The translations under genes and the position numbers were made by a program. From Limanda limanda (taxonomy: Eukaryota > Chordata > Actinopteri > Pleuronectiformes > Pleuronectidae): a stretch of DNA of 64,000 nucleotides. How positions within the stretch are numbered: position 1 is the stretch's first letter; each line of letters opens with the position of its first letter. This document shows, in pieces, positions 25,786 through 39,300 of this stretch. The notes beneath the pieces were generated by a model. That model was not told where the DNA came from, searched no databases, and saw nothing but the letters and a program-made list of their open reading frames with translations. Where the stretch lies: NCBI RefSeq assembly GCF_963576545.1, contig NC_083638.1, positions 26,112,090 through 26,176,089 of the forward strand, in the 5' to 3' direction.

Positions 25786-26719
25786 ATGTATTAAGGTTAA
25801 AAGAGTACTCCACTGATTTAGCATTGGTCTCGATTAATAATGACGGACTCATGATGGACAATTCATGCAGAATGTTCAGGTTCTCTTCCACCTGCTCAGA
25901 ATCGGATGCTCTACATTTGCTGCAAATCAATCCGAGCACCGACAGTTTGTCCGGATGTGTTCATGCAAGTAGAATTTATTCCATCCTCAAGCAACGATAA
26001 GGAGCTTTCCAATCTCACAGCTCCAGATTATTGATCAGATCTTTTAGAATTCGTCTTTAAAGATGTTTCCGGATGGTATGGCATTAATTGATAGGATGGA
26101 ATCTGAGCATGAAAGAGGAGAGGGAGCAGGAAAGACCTGCAGGGAAGGGTTGCCACAGAACTGAACCCGGACTCATACACACACCAGGTTATTCTGATTT
26201 CAAATCTGTTAGCACTCAGGCCCAAACCTATAATGAAAAGTGACATCAACCTAGATTTGCACTGCTCCGTCTGGTACTAAGAGTTACTTCATATAATATT
26301 TCACATATCCACTTCTACCGCTGAACCGTGTGTGTAGTAGGAATCCCACAAATTAGTTTGACAATAATTCAGTCTAGTACTAATGTATCTAATAGAAAGG
26401 TCATTCCTCGTTGCTGATTATTACTGAGGACAGTAAAGCATATTGCCATGTCTTAAGAGTTGTATCATGTGCTGTTGCGATTAGTGAGTATTAATAATTG
26501 ATGTGTGGTGTTTTATCTGATGAAACTAAATGTTACAGTATGTTCCGTCTTAGAAATCAACACAAGAGAAAGTGCTTGGGGACGTGCCATCATCTCAGGA
26601 GGGTAAAACACTTTGAGATGAGGAAATCTCTCATTTAACAATTACAATTAAATGTTCAATTTGTCAAAGCATCATCAGTATAATCAAATGATCATGTGAT
26701 GCCTATCCATCCATATCTA

Positions 26720-26967
<248 letters not shown>

Positions 26968-29900
26968 ATATCTCTATGATCACTGGACATGAATCTGTCC
27001 TGGTAGAATTTATTTAGTGATAGCAGGAATTCTCCACAACATGGAGCCAATGGGTCTTTGCCATATTACAGAGCTGTATAAAGTTACTCCTCAAACACTG
27101 ACATTAAGTATTCTCCAGATACTGGGTGGAGGACACTGGCAGAGCTTTGCTGTCTCGGTAGTTGGAAGTTTTGTAACATCCTCAATATTTCATGGGTTCT
27201 CGTGGACGTTGTATGCAGAGGGTTCAACAAGTAATCCACACATGTCTTTTAAACACACGTTTACAATTTTATATATTAAGTGTAACATTGCCACAGAACA
27301 ACCAGGATTACCCTTTCTACGCTGTATACATACAAAGCACAAACTACGTTACATTGCAACACTATATTAACAACAATATTTCATTAAAGAAGAGCTGGAA
27401 GTCAATGGAAAGAGATCATTCACTATGGTTCATGGAATGCAAATCCAAAGTTTTATGGTCATTATTCATCTTGTAGCTTGTCGACCTAGTTCCGCGCTTC
27501 AACACTTTCCTGATATTTCCTTGGAGGAAATGAATAGTAAAAGTATTTCCCAAACCAAAGCCGTTCTAAAAGCAGGTGGTCACTGTTACCGCTCTACAGG
27601 CTTTACAAACGTCTCTCAATCCCGTCTATTGTATCTCTCAGTACCTGAGCTTTGTCACACACTGTTGTCTTCTGTTTCTTTTGTGTTGTTTTGGAATTTA
27701 GCATAACTGCAATGAGAGGGGCATTATTCAAACATTGACAAGGGAAGCGTCTGACTCATCGCACAACAAACAAGACAAGTTACATACGAGCAACAAGCAG
27801 CGACTCGGTACGAGCTGTGCTTCTTGTTGGAGACTGGGTAGAGGTCAGGAGGCGAGGTCCAGCTGAAAGAGACGTGGAGAGAGAATCTGTCGACTGTTCT
27901 GACCGAGTAGGAGAAGAAGAAACAGAGCGGAGTGAAGGGTTGAATAATAATGACCTGGAGAAAGGAGCCGGCTGTGATCGGTTCCTGGAGGTCACTGTGC
28001 ACTGTTACGGCTCCTGTTTGGTTCCACAGCCAACAAGAGAAAAACAAGAACAAGCGCGCTATGTGATGCAGTTCAATGAAAACAGACAAATTGAATCAGC
28101 ACCTGTTTAACGCAGTTTTATTATATTATACAGTAAGTTCTGTTTGTACAGACGACAGCATCAACTGAAACACTCAGTTAATACTGATAGCTTTATTTCA
28201 GTTTTAAGAACAAATCAAATTCACAAAATCAGTTGTAGAAAGTGGAGCTTTGTCACTGTCATTCTGTTTCTGCATATTTTACTTTTCCATCCATCTCATT
28301 CAGTTTTCTGTGTCTGCTTATCCTATTCTGCAGACTAGAAACTATCTCATTATATGTCGGGTGAGACGTGAGATCCACTCTTTATGAATATTAAATATAG
28401 ATCTAACATTTCTCTGAGATTCATGCGTCTACCGAACAGCATTTATTTCTGAACCCACATGTGCAGTGTCTCATTCCATCTGAGACAAAGTGTGGCCTTG
28501 TGCAGGACGCAGAATAGTGTCCATTTCTCTCTGCAAAAGTGAGGTGTGAGAAAGTGCTCTATTTTTCTCATTCCTAAAACTCTTCAAGCTTCATTAACTA
28601 CAAAAACAAGCCAACTAGCTCCTGTGAATGGTTTGTAGCATTTGCTTGAGCCAAGAACAGGCTCTGTACCTCACGGAGGGAGACGGAGTCCCTGCTGGAG
28701 CAGGCAATCACTGAGGCAGAGGATAATGGGAAAAGTTTCATGTTTTATTCGGTGCTGAGTGGTAAGTTTTATAGATCACTACAGTGCAGGCCCTGAAACT
28801 GCAGGGTGGGTTTGTGTGAGTGTGTATGTGTGTGTTAGTGTTGGTTTATATCAGCCATTTAAATAACAATTCAAATTGGTTTAGGCCATTTTAATCTTGA
28901 TTCTACCAAAACAGGAGTCCACAGCCACACAACAGCTCTGGTTGTACAAGGTTTAGCAGAACATTTACTATATATATTGGTAAAATTGACATGGTACATA
29001 TACCAAGCTTGCTAACATTTGCTCAAATATAAAGTGCAGCTAAGGCATGGGGATGTCGGTGGTTTTGTAAATATTTGACAGCATTAACCAAATTTAAATG
29101 TTTACAAGATGATGGACCTTAAAGCATCACTATAAAACTTCTAATGAGCAGCGGCGCCCTCTTCAGGCACATGACAATTAATTTGTTTTTTGGCTCCGTG
29201 TCCGAGCAATGATACAGTTTTCATGAGTGTAAGTAAATTAACAAGTTGACTGGAACTCTTACTGTCCCCCCCACCGAACTGAAACACAACTGAACAGATC
29301 CCGAAGTGCTGCCGCTTTAAAAAATACACAAAACTGACTATTAGAGATAAACGCTGGTTTTTAATGACATGTGTCTTTTTAACGGATCAGTTTCACATTA
29401 CTCTTGAGCCCTTTTCTGCTCATCCAAACCCACTAACGTCCAGCTTTTGTCTGCAATGGGATGGATACAATCAGCATTCACTCCAGGGATGAAAGACATT
29501 GAACCAGTCGCAGGTTATCGGTATATAGCAATAAACATTTGTGTATTCATTTTATTTTACATCATTGGAACAAATGTGCAACAGAGATTTCTCTTCATAT
29601 CTTGCCACTGGCAAGACAGCAAGGGTAGGGAGCCTCTCAGCTTCCTTCAAACTTGAGACATCTATCCCTTGGGGAAAGGAACAGAAAGGCAAACTGGAAA
29701 TAGAAAAGGTGTCAATCCCCTATTTCAGCAGGTTTACCTGCATGTATAATCTACATATACCTGCTTATTTTGCCATAAGAGAGGCATTGAAAAAGCTGGA
29801 GCCTTATTCTGGGTATTTAAGCTGCCAATCAGTTAAATACTTCTCACAGGAGATCACAGCCGCTCACCAAAATAAGTGAAAGAGACCAAGAACAGGCATA

Positions 29901-29980
29901 GTTGGAATGTTCCTCCTCCAAGTCAGTGTGCCCTTCAAAATACATTTGAAGCTGCATTTAAAAAAGTTGCTTTAATTAAA

Positions 29981-30140
29981 AGTTAAGGGAACACCAACGT
30001 TATTACAAGTCATCCTAAGGGGGACTGGAATGTGTGGACCAAATTCCATTTGAATCCATTTCCGATAGCTGTTGCAACATCGTGCTCAAAACCAAACCAC
30101 GATGGCACCCAACGAAAAGTCAGAGAAACACCAGCGTTTT
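29981..30140 (+). repeat. Interspersed fish repeat ('gggaacaccaacgttatta' type)
   Basis: The segment starts 'agttaagggaacaccaacgt', continues 'cctaagggggactggaatgt' and 'aatccatttccgatagctg', and ends 'aaaagtcagagaaacaccag'. The word order matches a known fish repeat (GGATCACCAAAGT...CATCCTGAGGGGGACATGAATG...AATCCATCCAATAGTTGTTG...AAAGTCAGGGGATCACC). The closing words repeat the opening ones about 135 bp later, consistent with a tandem-monomer origin. Confidence 0.65.
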
Positions 30141-31263
30141 TAGATTTGGATTTCGATTAGATTAATTTGCCATTTGCACAGATGAAGGAAAAAAAACAGC
30201 TACTCTCACATTGTGCACAATGCAGTTGTCACCTATCTTTTCTCATGAATTCAGCGCTTCTTCCTTGTGTGTTGACAATCACTCAACTTCTTGATAAACA
30301 ACCAGTGCTCTCAGGTAATCTCCTACACGCACATCACGCCGATAAACCCTTACTGAGCAGATGTCAGGAACATTAGTCCTTTAGGTAGCTGTAAAAACAT
30401 TTCCCTTTAGCCCAAAGCAAGAATTAACTTGGACTTGAATGTTCAGAACAGACAACGATGAGCCTTAGAGAGCAGAGTAACAATTCTTGGTCCGAGCCAA
30501 GCAAACAGAGATCCTCTGCCAGAATACTTATCCCTCTCTTTCCCTCCGTGGAGTTAGCAGGCTCACACCATGTTCACAGCCTGTTTACCCTCGTATAAGC
30601 AGAGAATACCAAGATCCTTTGCTTACTTCCATTGTGTGTCATGCTCACATGCAGACAAATTCAAAAGACTGCACTCCCATGCATTGTATCTGCAGTGCAA
30701 GTGAATTCACATTCTACTTTCCTCTGCTTCGAGCTGTATTGATGCATTTGTGATTCCTGGTGCAGTCACCCTGGGGCTACTGTAGAGAGCCGGGTGAGAA
30801 GTCGCAGAAAAAGTATTTGGTCTTGAACGGAATGAGAAAGTGGTCTGCATGGATAAGATGTAATACACGAGAAAAATGAAGCTCGCCAAAGGTTAAACAG
30901 GCCAAAGAAATGTCATCAAAATGCCACTTAAACATGATTTGGCCTTTTGGATTCTTTCATCGCATCAAACTTTGTGCCGGCGCTGTTGCTTCAATGTGTG
31001 TGAAAACGTAGCACGGGCTCGTGAAAAGGTCGATCAAGATCTGCTTTGAAAGAAAACCTGGACTTTTAAGATAAATTACAGAAGAAGGCAGTTGGTGGAT
31101 GGAAGAAAACACAAATAAATTGAAAACCCACATAAAACTACACAACACGAGCTAGGATGCAAGTCCTTTCATTCCTGAACACTCCAAGAGGTTATGTGTA
31201 ATGTCTTATTGTCAATCTTTTAATAATTAGCCAATACACTGCATCAGAGGGAAGCAGGGCCCT

Positions 31264-31351
31264 GGCAGCTAGGCAACAGGCTGAGCGACGCAGAAATGAC
31301 TGCTCAATTAAATGCTCATACATGGGATTAAGCTGCCCACTGTCGCTCAGC
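31264..31351. promoter_or_regulatory. Candidate non-coding regulatory block with inverted repeat
   Basis: GCTGAGCGAC at 31280-31289 is perfectly matched by GTCGCTCAGC at 31342-31351 (52-base spacer). Just upstream is 'gcagctaggcaacagg', which resembles an RFX X-box half-site. The block is less AT-rich than its surroundings and flanked by AATTA-type homeodomain-like words. That it is regulatory is a guess; cross-species conservation would decide. Confidence 0.25.
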
Positions 31352-31997
31352 AAATGGGCATCTGCTTCGTTTCACGACCTGCTCCCGGCAGTGATGTGCA
31401 AAACAAAATGATGTTGGCCTGAGGGAGGACGGGGGAAAGGGGGAGGAGGTCAGGATGGCAGAAAAATGAAAGCCATTAAACGATGCTATTTCTGTATTTA
31501 ATGGGTGTGTGACAAAAAAAAAGTTTTATGATAATTGCTCCATTAGTAATACACTAACCCGGCTTAAGATCATGATTCCTCCTACGACCTGATGATAGAT
31601 AATGTTGTATTTACATCTTTACGGCAAATAGCACCGTGCTTTACTGCCTCATCTTTGGTTTATGTGCAGTTCTTGTGATTTTTATGATAATTTCACTTAT
31701 AAATATAAGAGATAAATAAAACAGCTGTACGCACATGTTGATTAGTGTTTGAAAATGTAGCAAATATTAATCTATAAGCTTAAAAAAGTCAGAATACAGA
31801 GTAATAATCGGCCTTGTTTGCAGTTTTAGAAATCCTGTCTTTTGCATATATCTCTGAAGACAGGCTGTGGAGAAAATGCTTTTTTGGCCACAGAGGATTT
31901 TCTTTTTTTGAAATACCTTGGATTGCCACTGGGATAAACTGGATCATTAAGGGTCAATGGCTGTATCCAGCTCATTGAATGCGTCTACGTTATGTAG

Positions 31998-32415
31998 ACA
32001 TGGACTGTATATAAAGATGGACGACACCACGGCTTCCGGAAAGTGATGCCAAAGCATCATAATCGCCACCTTGTGGGTGACGTAGACCAATAGAAAAAAA
32101 GTAAAAGTAAACATCAAATAGTTTTTGTCCAAGATAGTTTCTATAACTTTTGTTAGTTCTTACAACACTGATGTTTGCTCAAGTAAAAAATGTTCCAGTA
32201 AGCTTGGTATTCGATGCTGTAAAAACAGGGTGAAACATCATTATTGTGAGCAGAGGCTAGCTGACTATTGGTGGAGCAGATGTATCAACGGTGCCTCACC
32301 ACCACAGCTTCATTTTCCGATTTCTATTGTGTAGACGCCTGCTCCAAATGCACAAGATGCCAGGGTTCATATCCGGGTTATTTCGTCTCTGTCCGTCTTC
32401 ATACATAGTCTATGT
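31998..32415 (+). mobile_element. MITE-like element with terminal inverted repeats, copy B
   Basis: The left end reads ACATGGACTGTATATAAAG then ATGGAC. The reverse complement of the right end reads ACATAGACTATGTATGAAG then ACGGAC. The two match at about 20 of 25 positions, so this is a complete 418-bp element with imperfect terminal inverted repeats and no coding capacity. Its left internal part shares the 'atggacgaca' block and following 75 bases with copy A at 4721-5075. A convincing target-site duplication was not seen, so the superfamily is left open. Confidence 0.75.
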
Positions 32416-35272
32416 ATCTGACCACAACAACTTTAGAAATAACATTGTTCATCCTCTATGTTGCCCATGAGGCAAAACCCAGGGTGAAAAACTTGAAAAA
32501 CAACTTGCTGGTGCCCATAAAGCTTATTCATGCCACAGCCTGGTAATAACTTAAGTTAAGTCAAATGAGCCTTTCAACATTGTCTCATATCTGTCACCTG
32601 GATATGGCAGCTGGACAGAAAAATCTGTCAAGTGCAATTTCAGTTAGTAAATCAAACAGAAATGTGGGGGGCGGACAAACATGGCATTTAAAAAACTGGG
32701 GTCACATAATTGAAATAATGTCTGCTTCAAGACAAACAGTGGCCACATTCACTACCAAACACAACTGTTCTATAAGCTCCGGCCCCACCAACTACTATGT
32801 TGCTGCTGTAGCTGTTATTAACTGCAGCTCCGCTAATGTCCCCCCCATTCAACACAGTCAATGCTAATAAGTTTGTGCCTGGCAGTAGTCACTCGCCTGC
32901 AGCCACCTCGGCTCCGCCTCACCTTCACATCCCCTCAGATGCGAGACACAGCAGTCGGGGAAAGTGGAGGATTTCACCCTCTATCCTTGAGCCTGGGGCT
33001 GATGGGCCCTGCTCACAACAAATAAGAGGATCACGCTGCAATGGGAACGGGTGCGGCGCAGTCACTCAACACATTAGAGGGGAATAAGGACATTGTCTAT
33101 GAGCCGGTTTTCTCTCAAGTTGGGTACGATTCCTTGAAACAGTTCAATTTGGTTGGACGATTTAGAGCGCTGTTTAAAAATAGCAGCCTATTCTCTCCAC
33201 CTGTTTTTCTGTCTGAAGTGTCCTGATGTGCTCGATTGTTTGGTGGTGATTATGCGAGCGTGCATTCTTTATTGTGTTAATGGAGGCTGGTGCAGTTATG
33301 TTGCAATTCAGAGGGGAAGCCGATAAACATCCCCTTCTAATTTCAGATCTGCAACTTTCTCCAGACTGTTTGAACGCTGGCAGTCTGTGAGGTTAGCAAA
33401 CGCTCTGGGATTTTATAATTTCTTTTTTTTATTTAATTGCTCCGACAGTTTCCTCTGATAACACTTTGAATTGTCACATCCTTCACAATCTTATCTTAAT
33501 CTTTAAAGTGTAATGCAATTTGCCCTCACTCATTAATTTCACAAATTACTAATGTTCATTGTGATGGAAAGTGCTGCTTGTTTTGCAAAGATATATGTAA
33601 AAAAAAAAAAACATCTGCATGACCGAGATGATTTTACTGTCAATTTTACTGGAACAGAATTATCTTCTTTAAGGGAAGAGACAAAAATCCTCCTGTGCAC
33701 AAACACACTGGGTTCAGAGCAACGTGGAGGGACCCGCCCCGTTCGCCTGACTTTATTAGCCTGAAAAATGAAGGACAGTGGGAGAGATGACAGTGCTTCG
33801 GCTTTCATTAACTCTAAATCACTTCCCACACACAGTGCAACAGTGCACAAAGGTAATTAATTTCCTCAAGGACAATTATTTTAGTGCTTTGAGACAGTGA
33901 CAGGAACTCCTCAAAGCTTAATCTTGGTTGATACTGTGGGTGGTTGCGAAGGGAAATTATCCCCAAAGGTAGTATTCAGAGTCACTACTGCACCGTCTCA
34001 AGCAACAAGGTTAAGTCAGCTTGTACTTTATATCTATTTAACACTCTCTGTATCAAATAACCCAAGGAAAGCAGGTTACATTTACTGGGTAGCAACATTA
34101 AAAGCTGTTTTAATGCTGGAGCTGATTGGTGTAGCTACAATATAATGACATACTTAGTTAATGAACCCACTGCATGGGGACAGTAGACCTACTTTTGTAA
34201 GGAATGTGCTGAATAGTTTATTAGTATTCGTATCTTTCATCATTGAGCATTGTTAAATAACATTACATTTCAATAACACAAGCCAAAATATCCTCTGTCA
34301 TGTAACAGCTCTTTGATAATTGAATATGGCAATTATCATTAATTTTGGTGTTATTATAATAATGTATTCTTTATTGCACATTAGCCTTGTTATCACAGCC
34401 AGGTTGATACCACCCTGCATTTCACTGCCAATGTTGCAAGAGCATGTGGCGGATTCACTTTTATATACAGATTATATATTTATATATATGTCAAAAGTGT
34501 GAAAATTGAAATTTAGCACATCATATAGGTTTTAATTATAGCACATCTTTGTTACTTTTTCCATTTGTAGTCCATTTTTATCTAATGAATTCTATTTTAG
34601 TAAATTCCAAAACAACCAGCTGGGCCTTTTTGTTGTTGATAAAGCGAATGCACGAAACGTGAATAATGACGAATGACACACTCACACAAGGCGGAGAGAT
34701 TGCCCTTGTTGCTGTTGTTGTGTTGTTGTTGAGAACAAAGGCTCACAGTGGGTCGGTTGAGATTAGGAAGGAATACGTTATCAGTGGGGTGTGTTGGGGT
34801 CGAGCATCGCTCCATCACATCACATCCTTTCTCTCCCGTTACAAAGCAGAGGTCTCCCCCACAGGGTGCCGTCAGTTTAGCAACGCAGAGTTGAGGCTCT
34901 CCCAAGAGAAGACAGATGTCCTTGTGAGTTGCAAGATGCAAATACATGGCAGCTCAAATTCGCCTCCAAGGACAAACAATGGCCCCATTTTACTTTTTCT
35001 GAAGTAACTGAAATCCCTGCCTTCGTGCTTTCCATCTGTGAACATGTCCACCAGCCTTGAAATGGCTGGAATGAAATAACCAAATAACCAATCGCAGGTT
35101 GGTTTCTTCTTCCCATCAATCCAACCTTTTTCTGCCTTTGTTGGCCAAACTCAACCAACCATAACAACCTTTCAACATATACTATTTTTAATGTTCATAT
35201 TTGACTGTTTAATTTATATACTGCACAACATTTAAGAACCTGAATTTAAATCGGAAAATAAAACTTTTGAAT

Positions 35273-36353
35273 TAGTGCTGTCAATCGAATAAAATATTTA
35301 ATCGCGATTAATCACATTTATGTCATAGTTAACTCGCGATTAATCGCAATTTATCACAAATTTTTATCTATTCTAAATGTCCCTTCATTTATTTTTTTTC
35401 CATTATTTTTTTTTCGTTTTAATGCTCTTATAAACATGGAAAAGTGGATTGGCTTGCTTTATGCAAATGTTTTATTTTATTGAAAAACAACATTGCCAAA
35501 CAGGGCGGTACAAAATGAAATTATAAAGTGCACATTTCAGGTAAACAAGGACTCAGCCTATTGTGCAGTTAAACCATGGCTTAATATTAAAAAAATGTCA
35601 AGTTTGCTGTGAACATAGCAGTCAGGCCTCTTATTTCAGAAACAATGAACCATAACAGTTAGGTTACCAATAAAAGGTAAGCGTACTACTTCTTTGCTTT
35701 CAGCTAGCTACTCAAACAGACAAGCAACAAATAACAAACAAACAAAATACACAGGCAAGTGTCGGCCTACTTTGAAATAAATTAAACACAACTCTGTAGG
35801 GCTATTTGAGTCCTCCCCATATTTGTGGAAAATGTATGAAATAAGAAGTACCCTATTTTTAAATAAATAAAACCATATAGCTGCAGCGTAATAGTGTAAC
35901 GGACTGGGTTTATGTGTATGTTTGGTTTTGACGTATGTTCAGTAAAACACTGTGTTGAAGGAGCGTTCTGATGTCTGAGGGTCAGTGAAGGGGTCGGGGT
36001 GGAACATGTGACTGTTTGGACCAATAGGGTGGTGTTTAGGGATCGGGGCTCAATGAGGAAGTGAAGTGTTACTGATTTGTGCGAGTGAGAATTGTATATG
36101 TCCGTGTAGAGGATTATAAAAGCTACTAAACTACGAAGAAGTTCTGTGTCTTGTGGGACGCTACAATAGCTTAAAAATATATATTTTAGTTGGCGAAATA
36201 TTAAAACAAAAAGCGAGAGCAGGTCAGACTGGATCCGAACACAGATACTGAAGCTGCAGCTGCAGCTCTGCTTTAACTCGCGTTAAAAAAATTGACGGCG
36301 TTAAAATGGGTTTGCGTTAACGCCGTTAATAACTTGTGAAACTGGCAGCTCTA
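35273..36353. mobile_element. Non-autonomous hAT-like DNA transposon (1081 bp)
   Basis: The left end is TAGTGCTGTCA and the reverse complement of the right end is TAGAGCTGCCA, matching at 9 of 11 bases and fitting hAT-type termini. It is flanked by ttttgaat (35265-35272) and ttttaaat (36354-36361), an 8-bp target-site duplication with one mismatch, the length expected of hAT elements. The subterminal regions are rich in 'aatcgcgattaatc' and 'cgttaacgccgttaa' words. There is no transposase frame. A solo LTR lies inside at 35895-36165; without it and its duplicated target the element would be about 806 bp. Confidence 0.85.
35895..36165 (+). mobile_element. Solo LTR nested in the hAT-like element
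   Basis: A 271-bp segment starts TGTAACGG and ends CGCTACA, so it has the TG...CA ends of an LTR, with TGTA/TACA inverted ends. It is flanked on both sides by ATAG (35891-35894 and 36166-36169), a 4-bp target-site duplication. Inside it has a CCAAT word at 36021-36025 and a TATA-like ATTATAAAAG at 36113-36122, about 45 bp before the end, as expected of an LTR promoter. No internal retroelement sequence or second LTR is next to it, so it is a solo LTR. The parent family (gypsy-like or other) is not determined. Confidence 0.7.
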
Positions 36354-39300
36354 TTTTAAATATAATGTCCCGTTCTGAGTGAAGGGGAGGAGCGAAACGT
36401 GTGACACTGTTTCTTGGCCTGTGTGTTCTGCAGTGCACAGACCCCCCCGCTCCTGTGGTTTACTGTGAAAGCCCCATGTAGCCTGCACTCGTCTGCTCCC
36501 ACCCCTGTCACCTGCTGCCGGTGGGTGGCAGGGCTGATGAATGGGGCTAGAAGAGCTGAGGTTTCTTGTTTCGACACAGATCAGGGAAAAAGATCTGAAC
36601 TGACAAACTCTGCGAGCTACACAACATCATTACAACTTTCCAAACCATAATACTCATTTTCTGGCTTATAGTTTCACTTCTTGGTTTGTTCTCAGTGTCC
36701 TCTCTTTGATAAGCATGTCAGGAAATGGCAACGTTGTGTTTCAGGGATTGGAATCGACAATTTATTAGCAGAGTTTTAGGACAAAGAGGGAAACACGAAC
36801 CATCAAAACAAGATGAAAGCATTAGAAGATTGCATTTCACGTAAGGAGAACGCAGCAGGGGACGCCGCGGGTGAGACGTGTTCACAACAGCAGGAAAATG
36901 TTCGAAACATTCAGGAGGGGTCGGTGCATAAGTGGAGCCTGCAGGAGTCAAATCAGTGTGCTTTTTGTTCGCAGCACATTATTGACGTCTTGGTCGGCGT
37001 CTTCTGTGTGAATGGCATCTCTTTTTTTCATCCTGAGATATTTGGATTCTGCCGGTTTTGCATCCGTCACATGTTAGGGGGGGGGCTAAGTCCAGGAAAA
37101 GTCCAGAGCAACTGACTTGGACATTTGCGTTCTCACATACAGCCACTTTGGACAATTTCATGAAATTGTACAGACTTCAGTGCGTGAAAGTGTCACATTA
37201 CCTCACACACAATAAATAAGAGATATTGTATTGGCCACATTTGGTATCTCTGGATAACTGTGTACTGCACATGCAATGGTCGTGTAGAAACGATTGTCAC
37301 CATTCATTGGAGCTTATTGAACCATCAGTCAGCAAAGACCACGTGCTTTCCTCTCCTCTCTCGCTCTTATTTCATTATACCAAAGTCATGGCCCTTGGCG
37401 TCGGCCCTCTCATATGCTTTACCACCATGCTTTATTTAAAAGGCAACTCCTTCCTGGTTCACACCATCACTCAGCAAGTTTAAAACTACCATTGTCCTGT
37501 CGTATTCACACTGGAGGCATTCACAAATCACTGCTCTATTTAAATGATTTAGTTTTTCTTCTATCACGCCGCCTGCTGCTTCTAACGCTGCAGCCGGCAC
37601 CACACTGCAGGTGTTGGCACAAAAAAGTGACACACAATTTAAATCAGGTCCAACTGATTTGGTTAAATTTTTTATTGAAGGTGATGTTTTGACAAAGGTG
37701 CAGGTCTGTTAACGTCACTGGAAAAAATTATAATAAAATAAAAAGAATACCACTGACAGCAGTTTGCCATACAAGGAATGCAAAATAATTGAAGTGGCTC
37801 TGTAAGATGATGTATGATCTTGGATCAGAGAGTTACTTTTTACGTGTTGTGCTGCTCTTGGGGATATATGAGTCTTATTTAATGGTTAAAAAGCAAAATG
37901 ACCATAAAAATAATAAATCATCATTCCTGATTTTTCAGTTGTTTTGTTTTAAATTCAGTCCTAAGAAACTTGAGTTGATGAAAAACTGCGGGATCTCCTT
38001 TGCTTTGGATTCAGCCCTTTTGTTTTTTTCTACCTGACGGCAGCAGTTAGCTCCTGCAACTAAATTCACATTTAGACAGAATAGCACGTAATGAGGATGA
38101 TCATTTTTTTCTTTGTTTATTTCACTGATGCATTTGTGCAAATTATTGGATACAAATTGTCTCCCAACCAACTTACAAATCAGCGGATGCAACCTGCATG
38201 GGTTCCCACTCATCCTGCAGCCAGATGGTACATTTGGACTCCACCGAACATCTTTTAATGCAACAGATGCCGAATCGTGAAATGTGTCTGTTTTGGCGCG
38301 CTGGCTTTGTGCCATTATGTCTAAAAGCCCATTATCCGAGGCGAATATGTGTACCCCCTCCCTGCTGCTATCAGAGAGCATCAAGTACAGCCAACGTTAT
38401 TTCTTTGAGAACAGAGAACAGGCTCCTTCTCAATTCTGTGTGTCAGCTCTCTGCATGAAAGTCCTCCACACTCAAGCCCTTTTCCCTGCGATTCCAGCAG
38501 AGATTCACTTAGCTGTCAGAAAACAATTGCTCTTTGTAAAAGGCAGTGGGTGCTGCAACTTTAATTTTAAAGATGTGTTCAAATGAGCTGCCACTGTGTG
38601 ATTGATGGGCAGCGAGAAACCTGCCTCCCATTCCTCTTTATGTTGCAACACTGGGCTTTAATTACAAGTCCCTGGTATCGATGCTGTCAGCTCCAGTTTG
38701 ATATGCATCAAGTGTGTGCGGAGAATGGATTTTTAACACCTGGTCGCCGGCACTGTGCAGCATCATTGCAGAGAATGTCATCAGTGTAAAATGCATTGTC
38801 ATCAAAGTGCACGGAGTGTTATTGCCTGGGGATTGAGGGCTTTGGTATTCATGTATTCACCCATCTATTTTCTCTCACTCATGGTTTAAAGTGAATTTGA
38901 TTATGATTGATGAACAATGGGTGATGAACTGACCCACCGTTAAATCAATATCTGCTCTGTGTATGTTTCATGTAAACAATTAATTTCGAGGTCCCTGTTC
39001 ACGGCTGGAACGAATTCATAGGAGCAGGAGCAGAGAGAAAATTCAGGTCGACTTCAAATGTCGAAGCTCGGCGGCTTTTTATCCCTCTGCAGTTTTTAAA
39101 TGCCAATAAAGAGACGTCTGAAATACAGTAAAAGTGGCGTTGAGATATATAACTCAAGTGCACATAGCTGTAAATCTATTCATGCTCTGCCTCTCAGTTC
39201 TCAATTGTGAATTTTTATCACTATTTTTGGGATGAAAAAAACATGAATCACATTTGAGTATTGGGATATTGCGTTGATGTTGATTTAAAAGATCCCTTAG

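Noticed and set aside
37935..38384. 149-codon minus-strand frame
   Set aside because: No recognisable motif, no splice context, composition like the surrounding intron; treated as chance.
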